Below, piece after piece: positions 43,690 through 54,595 of a DNA stretch of 64,000 bases. The position numbers were made by a program, and so were the translations under genes. Every line of letters begins with the position of its first letter. Position 1 is the first letter of the stretch. Origin of the DNA: Hordeum vulgare subsp. vulgare. Lineage: Eukaryota > Streptophyta > Magnoliopsida > Poales > Poaceae. The DNA lies in the NCBI RefSeq assembly GCF_904849725.1, contig NC_058521.1:342286638-342350637 (forward strand), in the 5' to 3' direction. The notes below the pieces were generated by a model. It had not been told where the DNA came from. It searched no databases and was given only the letters and a program-made list of their open reading frames with translations.

Positions 43690-43970
43690 AAACAGGCTCG
43701 AAACGAAAAACAGAGGAAATCTGCGTGATGCAGGTGTCAGACCAAACGGGAGTATATATAATGATTTTTTTTCTCAGACCAGAAGGAGTACCCTGCACGA
43801 AAACGGAGTCCGGGAGGCGCACGAGGTGGCCACAAGCCCTCACGGCGCGGCCAGGGGGTGGGCCCGCGCCGTGTAGGCTTGTCGCCTCCTTGCGCACTTT
43901 CCGGACAACTTCCAATTTTTGTATTTTTTCAAATATTCCAAAACGGAGAAAAATTCCTACTATAAAAGTT
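43690..43970 (-). promoter_or_regulatory. LTR-like promoter segment inside Athila-B
   Basis: In element sense the layout mirrors an Athila U3: TGGAATATTTGAAAAAATAC, then a GC-rich block (GGCCGCGCCGTGAGG, CTTGTGGCCACC), GAGAAAAAAAATC and a TATA. It lies directly upstream of the 172-aa ORF. The copy is closer in wording to the solo LTR/Athila-A GC block than to Athila-B's own LTR. Promoter activity is inferred. Confidence 0.6.
43753..43760 (-). promoter_or_regulatory. TATA box upstream of the Athila-B accessory ORF
   Basis: TATATATA about 85 bp upstream of the ATG at 43668, in a good position for an internal start. Confidence 0.6.
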
Positions 43971-45276
43971 TTGGACTCTGTTTTCTTACCAAATCACATA
44001 CCTCTTCGTTTTCGGAGTCTGAAACAGGCTGATAAATATCCCTTTGGTATTCTTCCGGAGTTATGGTATTGATAATATTGCTTTCAACATTTATGGGAGT
44101 ACCTGAGATATAATGCTTGATTCTCTGCCCATTTACCACTCTCGGACAATTACCTTGCATGTTGTTGATCTTGATAGCACCAGAACGATGTACTTCCTCA
44201 AAAACATAGGGAGCTTCCCATTTAGAGAGAAGCTTGCCTGCAAAGAATCGTAAACGAGAGTTATATAGCAAGACATAATCACCTACATTGAACTCAGACT
44301 TTTGTATCCTCTTATCATGCCACCTCTTAACCTTATCTTTGAACAGCTTGGCATTCTCTTATGCCTGAGTTCTCCACTCATCAAGCAAGCTAATGTAAAA
44401 TAACCTCTTCTCACCGGCAAGTTTGAAATCAAAGTTGAGCTCTTTGATTGTCCAATAAGCTTTATGCTCTAGCTCAAGAGGTAAATGACATGCTTTACCG
44501 TACACCATTTTGTACGGAGACATGCCCATGGGATTCTTATAGGCAGTTCTATAAGCCCACGATGCATCATCGAGTTTCTTAGACCAATTCTTTCTAGACC
44601 TGTTGACATTCTTTTGAAGAATCAGTTTAATCTCTCTATTACTTAGCTCTACTTGACTACTGGACAGGGGGTGATAGGGAGACGCAATTCTATGGTTGAC
44701 ATCGTACTTAGCAAGCATTTTACGGAAAGCACCATGAATGAAGTGTGAAGCACCATCGGTCATTAGATATCTAGGGACTCCAAATCTAGGGAAGATAACT
44801 TCTTTCAGCATCCTGATAGAGGTTTTGTGATCAGCACTACTTGTGGGGATAGCTTCTACCCACTTAGTGACGTAATCAACATCAACTAGGATATGAGTAT
44901 ACCCGTTGGATTTTGGAAAAGGCCCCATATAATCAAAGCCCCAGACATCAGATGGTTCAATGAAAAGTGAATAGTTCATAGGCATTTCCTGACGTTTGCT
45001 AATATTACCTATCCTTTGACATTCGTCACAAGACAAGACAAACTTACGGGCATCCTTGAAGAGAGTGGGCCAATAGAAACCCGATTGCAATACCTCGTGT
45101 GCAGTTCTATCTCCCGCATGGTGTCCTCTGTAGGCCTCGGAGTGACACTTCTGTAGGATCTATCCCAGTTCATGTTCAGGTACACAACGTCTAATAACAC
45201 CATCTACTCCTTCCTTATAAAGGTGAGGATCATCCCAAAAGTAATGTCTCAAGTCAAAGAAGAATTTCTTCTTTTC
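43971..45276 (-). pseudogene. pol: Athila-B integrase
   Basis: Integrase core, with the frame at 44359-45090: zinc-finger end (CDECQRIGNISKRQ), then catalytic acids in WGFDYMGPF, LMTDGASHF and SSQVELSNREI. C-terminal part at 43960-44271 (LLYNSRLRFFAGKLLSKWEAP). Stops interrupt it at about 45275, 45160 and 44359. The DDE triad is still visible. It inserts element cDNA into the host genome. The stop before the C-terminal part would truncate the protein. Confidence 0.88.
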
Positions 45277-45698
45277 CTAGTATGTGAAACTAGGTGGTAT
45301 ATATTTGGCAACTATATAGTTTGCATAATCAGCATACCACGGTGCACTACATGAAGCATTGATGACATTCAATTGCTCATTGGGAAAGCTATCATCAATA
45401 GGTTGTGGGTCATCAAGAACGTTCTCCAACCTAGACAAGTTATCTGCTACTGGGTTAGTAGCACCCTTTCTGTCGACAACGTGCAAATCAAATTCTTGTA
45501 GCAAGAGAACCCATCTGATAAGTCTAGGTTTCGCATCTTTGTTCTCCATGAGGTACTTAATAGCAGCATGATCAGTGTGAATAGTGACTTTGGAATCAAC
45601 TATGTAAGACCTGAACTTTTCACGTGCAAACACGAGTGCTAAAAACTCCTTCTCCGTAGTAGCATAGTTTCTCTGGGCACTGTCTAGAGTTTTACTAG
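45277..45698 (-). pseudogene. pol: Athila-B RNase H
   Basis: RNase H region, 45277-45633, with [35 protein letters not shown] and [11 protein letters not shown] (the D at TDH is a catalytic acid). A frameshift near 45699 separates it from the RT. A stop at 45277 ends the frame. Confidence 0.85.
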
Positions 45699-46670
45699 CT
45701 AGTGAATAACATTCAACTTCTTATCGACTCTTTGCCCTAGAACAACACCAACACCATAATCACTAGCATCACACATGATCTCAAAAGGTAAGTTCCAATC
45801 AGGTGGTTGAACAATAGGTGCAGTTATCAAAGCCCTCTTAAGTATTTCGAAGGCTTCCTTACAACCATCGTCAAAAACAAAAGGAATATCCTTTTGCAAG
45901 AGATTGGTAAGAGGCCTAGGAATCTTAGAGAAGTATTTAATGAACCTTCTATAGAAACCAGCATGACCAAGGAAACTTCTTATACCTTTGATATCTGTGG
46001 GGTATGGCATTTTCTCGATTGCTTCAACCTTAGCCTTATCGACTTCAATACCTCTTTCAGAAATTTTATGTCCTAAGACGATGCCTTCATTAACCATAAA
46101 GTGGCACTTCTCCCAATTCAAGACAAGATTGGTGTCTTTACATCTCTGTAAGACTCTGTCAAGGTTGCTGAGGCAATCATCAAAGGAAGACCCATAAACG
46201 GAGAAGTCATCCATGAAAACCTCAACAATCTTTTCACAAAAGTCAGAGAATATAGCCATCATACATCTTTGAAAAGTGGCAGGTGCATTACATAAGCCAA
46301 AAGGCATACGTCTATAAGCAAAGGTACCGAAAGGACAGGTGAAAGTGGTTTTCTCCTGATCAGATTGTGCAACTGGTATTTGGGAGAAACCAGAATAACC
46401 GTCTAGAAAGCAGAAGTGTGTGTGTTTGGATATCCTTTCTAGCATTTGGTCGATAAAAGGCAGAGGGTAATGATCTTTCCTAGTGGCTTTATTTAGTTTC
46501 CTAAAATCGATCACCACCCTATAGCCAGTAATAATCCTGTGTGGGATCAATTCATCCTTATCATTAGGGACAACGGTAATGCCTCCCTTCTTAGGGACGC
46601 AATGCACCGGACTCACCCAATCGCTATGAGCAACAGGAAAGATAATACCCGCTTCCAGGAGCTTTAGTAT
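45699..46670 (-). pseudogene. pol: Athila-B reverse transcriptase
   Basis: RT palm with VIDFRKLNKATRKDHYPLP, FCFLDGYSGFSQI, PFGLCNAPATFQRCM and the catalytic FMDDFSVYG (near 46205-46216). The connection to protease is broken by the stop at about 46671, and the C-terminal end shifts frame at 45699. It copies element RNA into DNA in the particle. Confidence 0.92.
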
Positions 46671-47963
46671 TTATTTTCTTACTACCTCTTTCATCTTAGG
46701 ATTTAATCTCCTTTGATGATCAACAACTGGTTTGAAATCATGATCGGTTTTAATCTTGTGCTGGCATAGGGTAGGACTAATGCCCTTAAGATCATCAAGG
46801 GTATATCCAATAGCAGCACGGTGCTTCCTCAGAGTTTTTAGTAACTTATTTTCTTCATGCTCTGAGAGGCTAGCACTAATAATAACAGGATATATCTCCT
46901 TTTCATCAAGATAAGCATACTTAAGAGTATGAGGCAACTGTTTAAGCTCGAAAACAGGATCACCCTTTGGTGGGGGTGGATACCCAAGCAGTTCAACAGG
47001 CAAGTTATTCTTAAGGATAGGATATTGTTCTAAGACAACTCTATCTATCTCATCCCTTTCATCCATATGCATATCATTTTCATGCTCAAGCAAGTATTGC
47101 TCTATGGGATCAGTAGGAGGCACAATAATAGAAGCTAAGGCAATAGTTTCATCCCTACTAGGCAACTCCTTTTCATGAGGTTGTCTACCAAACTTAGAGA
47201 AATTGGACTCATGTGACACACCTTCAAAGCCAGCAGTGACAGTTTGCTTCTCACAATCAATATGAGCATTGCCAGTATTGAGGAAGGGTCTGCCAAATAT
47301 GATGGGACAAAAGCTATCTTGTGTAGTAGCAAGAACGAGGAAATCAGCAGGATACTTCGTTTTACCACACAAGACTTCAACATCCCTAACAATTCCCACA
47401 GGGCAGATAGTATCTCTATTGGCAAGCTGAATTGTGACATCAATAGACTCTATCTCAATAGGTGCAATCTCATATTTGATTTCATCATATAAGGATTGAG
47501 GTATTGCACTAACACTAGCACCCACGTCACATAAACCATGATAACAATGATCTCCTATCTTAACAGAAACCACAGGCATGCCAACAACAGGCCTATGTTT
47601 GTCTCTGACGTGAGGTTTAGCAATTCTAGCAGCATCTTCACAGAAGTGAATATTATGTCCCTCAACATCGTCGGACAGAATATCTTTGATAATAGCAATG
47701 CTAGGTTCAACTCTAATTTTCTCAGGGGGTGTAGGCGTTCTAATATAGCCTCTACGTATCACAGTTGAAGCTTTAGAATGATCTTTCATCCTAACAGGGA
47801 AAGATGGTTTCTCAATGTAAGCACTGGGAACAACATGATCATTATAGGCAATGACTTTCTCTTCAACTAGAGTGGGTTTAACTACATTGACTTCTAAAGG
47901 AGGATGATATTTAAACCACTTCTCTTTGGGGTGATCAATATGAGCAGCAAAGGATTCACACAA
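46671..47963 (-). pseudogene. pol: Athila-B gag C-terminus and protease
   Basis: A 430-codon frame. The protease active site reads LCDVGASVSAIP, so Asp is kept (in contrast to Athila-A), followed by the flap region and IFGRPFLNTGNAHIDC. The tail leads to the RT start (LNPKMKEVVRK) before the stop. The frame is open to the left of 47963 only in part; a further stop separates it from the gag. Confidence 0.88.
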
Positions 47964-48077
47964 TGAAGCTACTATCTCAGAGTCAAGTCCATACTTAGCG
48001 CTAAAGTCACAAAAAGTATTTGTCCCAACAAAGGATTTAACGCAATCAAACTGGAAATTCGTACGTGACTCCTTACC

Positions 48078-48734
48078 TTATTCAAGCTCCCAATCTTCGG
48101 AGTTGCATTTAATTCTCTCCAATAAATTCCATTTGAAGTCAATATCTCTCTTCATAAAAGAACCGGTACAAGAAGTGTCAAGCATGGTGCGATCATCATG
48201 AGAAAGCCAAGCATAGAAGTTCTGAATGATAATTTCTCTCGAGAGCTCATGATTGGGGCATGAATATAGAATTGATTTAAGCCTCCCCCAAGCTTGAGCG
48301 ATGATTTCTCTGTCACGAGGCCAAAAATTATAAATATAATTCCGATCACGATGTACTAAATGCATAGGATAAAACTTTTGATGAAATTCCAATTTCAACC
48401 GATTGTAGTCCCATGATCTAGTATCATCACATAGACTATACCATGTCAACACCTTATCCTTCAAAGATAAAGGAAAGACCTTCTTCTTGACCTCATCCTC
48501 GGGAAAACCTGCAAGCTTAAATAAACCACAAACTTCATCTACATAGATTAGATGCAAGTCTGGATGTGATGTTCCATCTCCTGTAAAAGGATTAGCCAGC
48601 AGTTTCTGAAGCATACCCGAAGGAAATTCAAAGCAAATATTTTCAGTAGGTGTAGCAGGTTGAGGAGCAACTCTTTGTGCTTCCGTTCGAGGTGAAGATA
48701 CCCCGAACAAGCCCCTCAAAGGATTAGTATCCAT
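48078..48734 (-). pseudogene. gag: Athila-B gag N-terminal part
   Basis: ATG 48732-48734, 218 codons. Gag core with PLSLKDKVLTWYSLCDDTRS, IIAQAWGRLKSILYSCP and IIIQNFYAWLSHDD. It ends at a stop at 48078 well before the protease, so it is truncated. It begins about 80 bp after the primer site. Confidence 0.88.
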
Positions 48735-48811
48735 AGTGACAAGTGATAATAAATTTCAGCACACTATATGAATGTTTCCTTACCAAGTTCCACTTACCAA
48801 AGGAGCTTCAC

Positions 48812-48829
48812 TCCCCGACAACGGCGCCA
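48812..48829 (-). promoter_or_regulatory. Athila-B primer binding site (tRNA-Asp type)
   Basis: In element sense TGGCGCCGTTGTCGGGGA, 11 bases after the LTR end. There is a single copy here, unlike in Athila-A. Confidence 0.9.
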
Positions 48830-48840
48830 GAAAAGAGTCT

Positions 48841-48882
48841 TGATGACCCACAAGTATAGGGGATCAATGGTAGTCCTTTTGA
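48841..48882 (-). repeat. Athila-B 5' LTR, inner 42 bp
   Basis: TGATGACCCACAAGTATAGG onward, matching 40093-40134. It is cut by the CACTA transposon; the last three bases (TGA, 48880-48882) are the presumed target duplication. Confidence 0.9.
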
Positions 48883-49460
48883 CACTACAGGAATTAACTT
48901 CTTTGCCGTCTGCCATAACAGACGGCAAAGAGATACACAGACGGCAAAGAAAACTCCTGTCGGCAAAAATTCCACGTCAGCCTACGACGGCATTGTAGCT
49001 TCTTTGCCATCAGCCTCACCGAAGCGGACGTCAAAGGGCTTTGCTGTCATCTTTTCATAAGAGCAGTCGGAAAAGAAGTCGAGACAGCAGCCGACACGCG
49101 TTGCCTCCGTTAGGGGCTAATAGAGGCTTTGCCGTCTGCTTCACCCTCTTCTTTGTCGTCTGCCTCCACCTCCTCCCCCACCACTCTTTGCCGTCTGCCT
49201 CCACGTCCTCCCCCCTCCACTCTTTGCCGTCTGCCTCCACCTTCCCCCTCCACTCTCTGCCATCTGCCTACCCCTCCTTCCCTCCTCCGTGCCCTCTTCT
49301 TTGTCGTATGCCCCCCAGGAAGCAGACGGGAAAGAGACTATATGGCCAGCTGCTGCTGCCCAGGTTGCACAGCTGGGCGCCACGTGGCACCTTTGCCGTC
49401 GGTCATCTGATGGCAAAGGCCTTTGCCATCAGCTCGCAGACGGCAAAGAGCCCATATTGT
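48883..49460. repeat. CACTA terminus and subterminal repeat region
   Basis: At least a dozen copies, in both orientations and some mutated, of TTTGCCGTCTG / CAGACGGCAAA, e.g. 48901, 48919, 48938, near 49128, 49187, 49224 and 49438. The pair at 48901-48930 makes a perfect 12-bp inverted repeat. In En/Spm such repeats are the TNPA binding sites; that role is inferred here. Confidence 0.9.
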
Positions 49461-49479
49461 CACAATTTTGTTTTTTTGT

Positions 49480-49825
49480 TTATTTCGCAGCACATATACA
49501 TATACATAGCACATATATAGGTCACAACACATATACATATACATAGCACATATAATTCATAGCACATATATAGGTCACAACACATATTCATAGCACAAAG
49601 TTTCATCCATATATATACATATACATATAATTCCACATATACTGTTCATCCATATATACATATACATATAATTCCACATTGTTCATCAACTCAAATGAAA
49701 ACTAGAACTAAAGCACTCCATCAATGCGAGCTTCCATGCATGTAGTACATCCAATCTGCAAAATGGGAATAAGAAAGTCAGAAAAAGAACAACAGCAACA
49801 TATATATGACAAATAAGCTAAATTG
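49480..49825. repeat. AT-rich ATAC/ATAT minisatellite-like spacer in CACTA
   Basis: CATATACATATACATAGCAC-type words recur (about 49489-49600, two copies of a roughly 55-bp unit), then ATATATACATATACATATAATTCCACAT twice (49610-49680). Nothing coding. Confidence 0.8.
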
Positions 49826-51950
49826 AAGAAGAAAGAGAAGAAGCAAAAAGAGAACAAGGAGAAGAAAAACAAGAAGGTGGAGGAGGAGGAGGAGGAGGAG
49901 GAGGGGAAAGAGAAGGAGAAGGAGGAGGAGAAGAATAAAAAAGAAGAAGAGAAGAAGAAGGAGGAGAAGAAGGAGGAGAGAAGAAGAAGGAGAAGAAGGA
50001 GGGCTCCTTATCCTTCTTCTCCTCCTTCTCCTTCTTCTTCTCTTCTTCTCCTCCTCCTTCTTCTTCTTCTCCTTCTCCTTCTCTTCTTCTTCTTCTTCTC
50101 TTCTTCTTCTTTTTCCTTCTTTTCTTCTCCTCTTCTCCTCTTCTTGGAGCTAAATTAGCTAACTATGTATTTTTGGAGCTAAATGGGCTAATTATGTCAT
50201 TATAGAGGAAAACAAGCTAAGTATATAATATTAATGAGCTAACCAAGGTTCTTATGCCATTTTGAGCTTATAATGTCTTTTTGCAGCTAAATGGGCTAAT
50301 TATGTCATTATTGGGGAAATTAAGGCAAGGAGAATATGAAAGAGGAGAATAAATAGGAGGAGGAGAAGAAGAAATAAAGAAGGAGGAGAAGGAGGAGGAG
50401 GAGGAGAAGGACTAGAAGGTCCTTGGCCTTCTCCTCCTCCTCCTTCTTCTCCTTCTCCTTCTCTTCTCTTTCTCTTCTTCTTTTTGTTCTTCCTTTTCAT
50501 TTCTCCTCTTCTCCTCTTCTTGGAGCTAAATTAGCTAACTATGTCTTTTTGGAGCTAAATGGGCTAATTATGTCATTATAGAGGAAAACAAGCTAAATAT
50601 ATAATATTAATGAGCTAACCAAGGTTCTTATGCCATTTTGAGCTTATAATGTCTTTTTGCAGCTAAATGGGCTAATTATGTCATTGTTGGGGAAATTAAG
50701 GCAAGGAGAATATGAAAGAGGAGAAGAAAGAGAAGGAGGATAAGAAGAAGAAATAAAGAAGAAGGAGGAGAAGGAGGAGGAGGAGGAGAAGGACTAGAAG
50801 GTCCTTGGCCTTCTCCTTCTCCTCCTCCTTCTCCTCCTCCTTTTTGTCCTTCTCCTTCTCTTCTCTTTCGGTTCTTCTTTTTGTTCTTCCTTTTCATTTC
50901 TCCTCTTCTCCTGTTCTTGGAGCTAAATTAGCTAACTATGTCCTTTTGGAGCTAAATGGTCTAATTATGTCATTATAGAGGAACACAAGCTAAGTATATA
51001 ATATTAATGAGCTAACCTAGGTTCTTATGCCATTTTGAGCTTATAATGTCTTTTTGGAGCTAAATGGGCTAATTATGTCATTGTTGGGGAAATTAAGGCA
51101 AGGATAATATGAAAGAGGAGAAGAAAGAGGAGGGCAATAAGAAGAAGAAATAAATAAGAAGGAGGAGAAGGAGGAGGAGGAGGAGAAGGACTAGAATGTC
51201 CTTGGCCTTCTCCTCCTTCTCCCCCTCCTCCTCCTCCTCCTCCTTCTTCTCTTCTTCTCCCCTCCTCCTTCTTCTCCTTCTCCTTCTCTTCTCTTTCTCT
51301 TCTTCTTTTTGTTCTTCGTTTTCATTTCTCCTCTTCTGCTCTTCTTGGAGCTTAGTTAGCTAACTATGTCTTTTTGGAGCTAAATGGGCTAATTATCCCA
51401 TTTTAGAGGAAAACAAGCTAAGTATATAATATTAATGAGCTAACCAAGGTTCTTATGCCATTTTGAGCTTATAATGTCTTTTTGGAGCTAAATGGGCTAA
51501 TTATGTCATTGTTGGGGAAATTAAGGCAAGGAGAATATGAAAGAGGATAAGAAAGAGGAGGAGGAGGAGAAGAAGAAGAAATAAAGAAGAAGGAGGAGAA
51601 GGAGGAGGAGGAGAAGGACTAGAAGGTCCTTGGCCTTCTCCTCCTCCTCCTCCTTCTCCTTCTTCTCTTCTTCTTCTTCTTCTTCTTCTTCTTTTTCTTC
51701 TTTCTTTTTATTTTTCTATTTCTTCTCCTCTTCTCCTCTTCTTGGAGCTCAATTAGCTAACTATGTCTTTTTGGAGCTATATAGGCTAATTATCCCATTT
51801 TAGAGGAAAACAAGCTAATTATATAATATTAATGAGCTAACCAAGGTTCTTATGCCATTTTTAGGTTATTATGGCATTTTGGAGCTAAATGGGCTAATTA
51901 TGTCATTGTTGGGGAAATTAAGGCAAGGAGAATATGAGAGAGGAGAAGAG
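49826..51950. repeat. Tandem array with purine/pyrimidine inverted repeats in CACTA
   Basis: Five units begin with a GGAGCTAAATTAGCTAAC-like word at 50146, 50522, 50919, 51347 and 51744 (periods 376, 397, 428, 397). Each has an AT-rich half, a conserved GGGGAAATTAAGGCAAGG word, a pure-purine arm, a centre like ACTAGAAGGTCCTTGG, and a pure-pyrimidine arm. Long Lys/Glu- or Ser/Leu-rich ORFs in it are composition artefacts. The arms could fold into long hairpins. Confidence 0.9.
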
Positions 51951-52102
51951 AAACTTACCGTAGTGGTCATCAAGGAGGAGAAACACCTGGAGAAGGGTCG
52001 TGCGATGACGCTCGGGAGTTATTCTACAGAAAAGATATTTTGCCAAGTCTCAGTTAGCATGATGACACTCAATTATTAATACTATTTTATAATGAAACTC
52101 AC

Positions 52103-54451
52103 CGTGCCAATCAAAGAGAAGACGAGCATCGGCGGAGGGACTTGACCGCTCTTCTCGCACAAACCCTGAAGAGTGGGTCGTATTAGTTAATAATGAAGCA
52201 GACATTACACACATGATTTGTCTAATGTGAAAAAAAACTTACCACAAAAAGCTCGTACAGGGCCCGTTGACCCGCCTCATTTCGGGCCCTCTCCTCCTCA
52301 ATCAATCGTGCCGTGGTCTGGTCCCTCTCATCAAGAGAAGCCTGAAGAGCAGCCTGGCTTGCCAATCTCTCTTTCTCAAGAGCAGCCTGGTTTGCCGCTC
52401 TCTCTTTCTGAAGAGCAGCCTGAAACACCATTCCTCGTTACCACAGTAATGATCTATGGTGACACACATAATGAAATGGATGAAAGTTTTCTTAGTCCGT
52501 ACAACTAACCTCGATGGCAAGATCGACTGGCCGTGGACGACGCGTTACCTCAGGACAGCTGCTCGACCGACGCACCTTGATCTCTGGGAGAGTGAGTGGA
52601 CAACGTATTATCCCATCTCCAATGGCTATCGAGCCATGGGGCCTCCCGCCACCAGATATCATCACCAGCTCTGGATCCAAAGGTTCCTAGCTCGGGTTAA
52701 AGACACCCCCTTTCGTAGCCTTCCCCGTGTCCCTGTATGTCACGAGCTTGTGGTGGGATGATATGTTGGTGAAGTTATTTGGATCATCCAGGTCAGACTC
52801 AGAGAAAGCCTTCGCCTTCTTGTACGAGGCAGTATGGACGATGCCATAAAGGTCGTACAAGTGTGGCATCTCCGTCTTATTGTGATGCTCCTAAAAGAGA
52901 GGAACAAAATATTAGCATGAAGAATGAATTGCATGAATCATGAAGCAAATCACATACCGAGTTTTGTCCGAACTGAAGTAAGTTGGTGCTGCCTTGATGG
53001 TGTGGCACACCAACCATTTGGCTACACCGATCCTTCACATTCTCGTGGATGGCTCGCCAGCTGCGTGTTCACCACTCATCAACCAATGCCTCCCAACAAT
53101 CCATCTTATCCGCACACCATCTCGGGGGCACCTGTAAGTTATTAGAAAGAATTTTGAGCGCTACGCCTATGAATGAAATCAAGAAAACTATGTAGAAGGA
53201 CTTAAGAATAGGTAATTACCTTCATGTATTGCTCCTTCTTCAAAAACTTTCCGCGGCAATCCTTCTTCTGCTTCTTAATACCATGCGTGGCATAGTAGTC
53301 TGGAATAGCCTGCGGCCGAGCCTCGTGGCGTAAGTTCTATAGTAACCGCCTACACTCGGCCTCGAGAACCTTGGCCGCCTCCTCCTCATATCCATCCTCA
53401 CACCTATAGAAGGTCTGCAATCAAACGTGAAAACACCGATTAGTACAATAATTAGCTATATTGTTAATTTTAGATTGTGTAGAAGGATAATTTACCCAAA
53501 AGCTCTTGATCACCATCTCGGCCCCCATGTGGCACAAGACACCATCTATAATCTCCTCCGGCGGGGCCTGCGCAGCCTGGTAGTGCTCCCAGGAAAATCC
53601 TATTGTAGGAACCTGACCCTCACCAGGCAACATGACAAACCCTGGGAAATTTGTCCTGCAAAGCACACCAAGGATAGAGTTCGGCTTGCGGACTCCATGA
53701 GGGTGTGCCCATCCCCTGCAGTATGATAAGGTCAACGCATTATATATTTGAACAAACTTGAAGGCAAAAGCTAATAAAACAGTAAATGTACTTACCTATC
53801 TCCTTCAGGTTTAATCACCGGCCTCTGCTCGCGGGTAGCCGGCACGACCGGGAGACGTGTACTACCATGCTTGTACACGGTGGCCCTGTCCACCTGCACA
53901 TCGCCCTCACTATCCGTAAACTCATCCCCGCCCCCTGAGCCACCCAGACCCTCGGTCCAATCCGGCAACTCGGTCCGATCCGGCTAGGTATCCCATCCGG
54001 GCCTCTCCACGTCGGGTGAAGCCTCCGGAACCGTAGTCTCGTGGGCCGAATGCACCTCGACCCGAGGCTGATCCTGGACCAGAGTCTCATGGGACGAATG
54101 CCCGTCAACACCAGGATCCTGGACCGGAGTCCCCGTAGCCTCCTCCACAAACGGGTCGACCATAGTAGTCCTATGCTCGGGTGAATGAGCTGGTGGTGGT
54201 GGCGAGGATGGCTCAACAGTCCTCCTGGATCTTCCGCGGCCACCACCTCTCCCTATACCCTTCCCCTTCTTCCCTACCCGACCATCACCTCTCCCAGTGG
54301 GCAATGCCGCCGACGAAGAAGAACCCACAGGTGGTGTCAACATACTGTCTGCCAAGGCTCTTCGGAGAGATAGGGGTGGAAGGGAAGTACCACCCCTCGC
54401 TCGGGGCGGCTGGGAAGAACCCGTGGAGCGCTCTGGACCACCGCCCACCAT
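52103..54451 (-). pseudogene. CACTA TNPA-like gene (Transposase_24 type), spliced, with nonsense codons
   Basis: Exons I can trace with GT/AG ends: 53796-54451, 53496-53715, 53220-53414, 52959-53131, 52510-52890, 52243-52419, 52103-52165. The first exon (ATG 54449-54451) is Gly/Ser/Arg-rich with a basic run. The middle exons match plant Transposase_24 proteins (DRCSQMVGVPHHQGSTN, HLYDLYGIVHTASYKKAKAF, TYRDTGKATKGGVFNPS). The sixth exon encodes a QAALQKER-type repeat likely to form a coiled coil. In-frame stops occur at 53984-53986, in the third exon (after ECRRLL), the fourth (after ALVDEW) and the fifth (after GGVFNPS). In En/Spm, TNPA binds the subterminal repeats. Exon ends are inferred by eye. 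Confidence 0.78.
52243..52419 (-). repeat. 30-bp coding repeat in the TNPA-like coiled-coil exon
   Basis: The exon holds about three copies of a unit encoding QAALQKERAA / QAALEKERLAS / QAALQASLDE, each roughly 30-33 bp long. These lengthen a charged helix near the C-terminus. Confidence 0.75.
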
Positions 54452-54595
54452 CTTTCAACACCTGGTGAGCCGCCATGATAAAGATTAAAAGAAATTAGTA
54501 TAACATAAAAAAATTGAATAACTAACATGAATAATAATATGTACATGAATAATAAAGATTAAAAAATATATAATTTAAGTTCTGAATCTTACAAA

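Larger units (their letters stand above)
40093..48882 (-). mobile_element. Athila-B: Athila-type gypsy element with full but broken gag-pol (right end outside window)
   Basis: A minus-strand element: 3' LTR 40093-41615, purine tract 41616, accessory ORF, integrase, RNase H, RT, protease, gag, primer site 48812-48829, and the first 42 bp of its 5' LTR (48841-48882) before the CACTA insertion. Left duplication would be GTGCA (40088-40092); the right copy is out of view. This is the kind of autonomous relative that could mobilise Athila-A, but this copy has several stops. Confidence 0.92.

Noticed and set aside
49823..50158. A Lys/Glu-rich then Leu/Phe-rich 111-codon ORF
   Set aside because: It is a direct translation of GAA/GGA and CTT/TCC repeats in the CACTA array.
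50146..51950. CRISPR-like or satellite centromere array
   Set aside because: Units are about 400 bp with internal inverted repeats, lie inside a CACTA element, and the DNA is a plant's.
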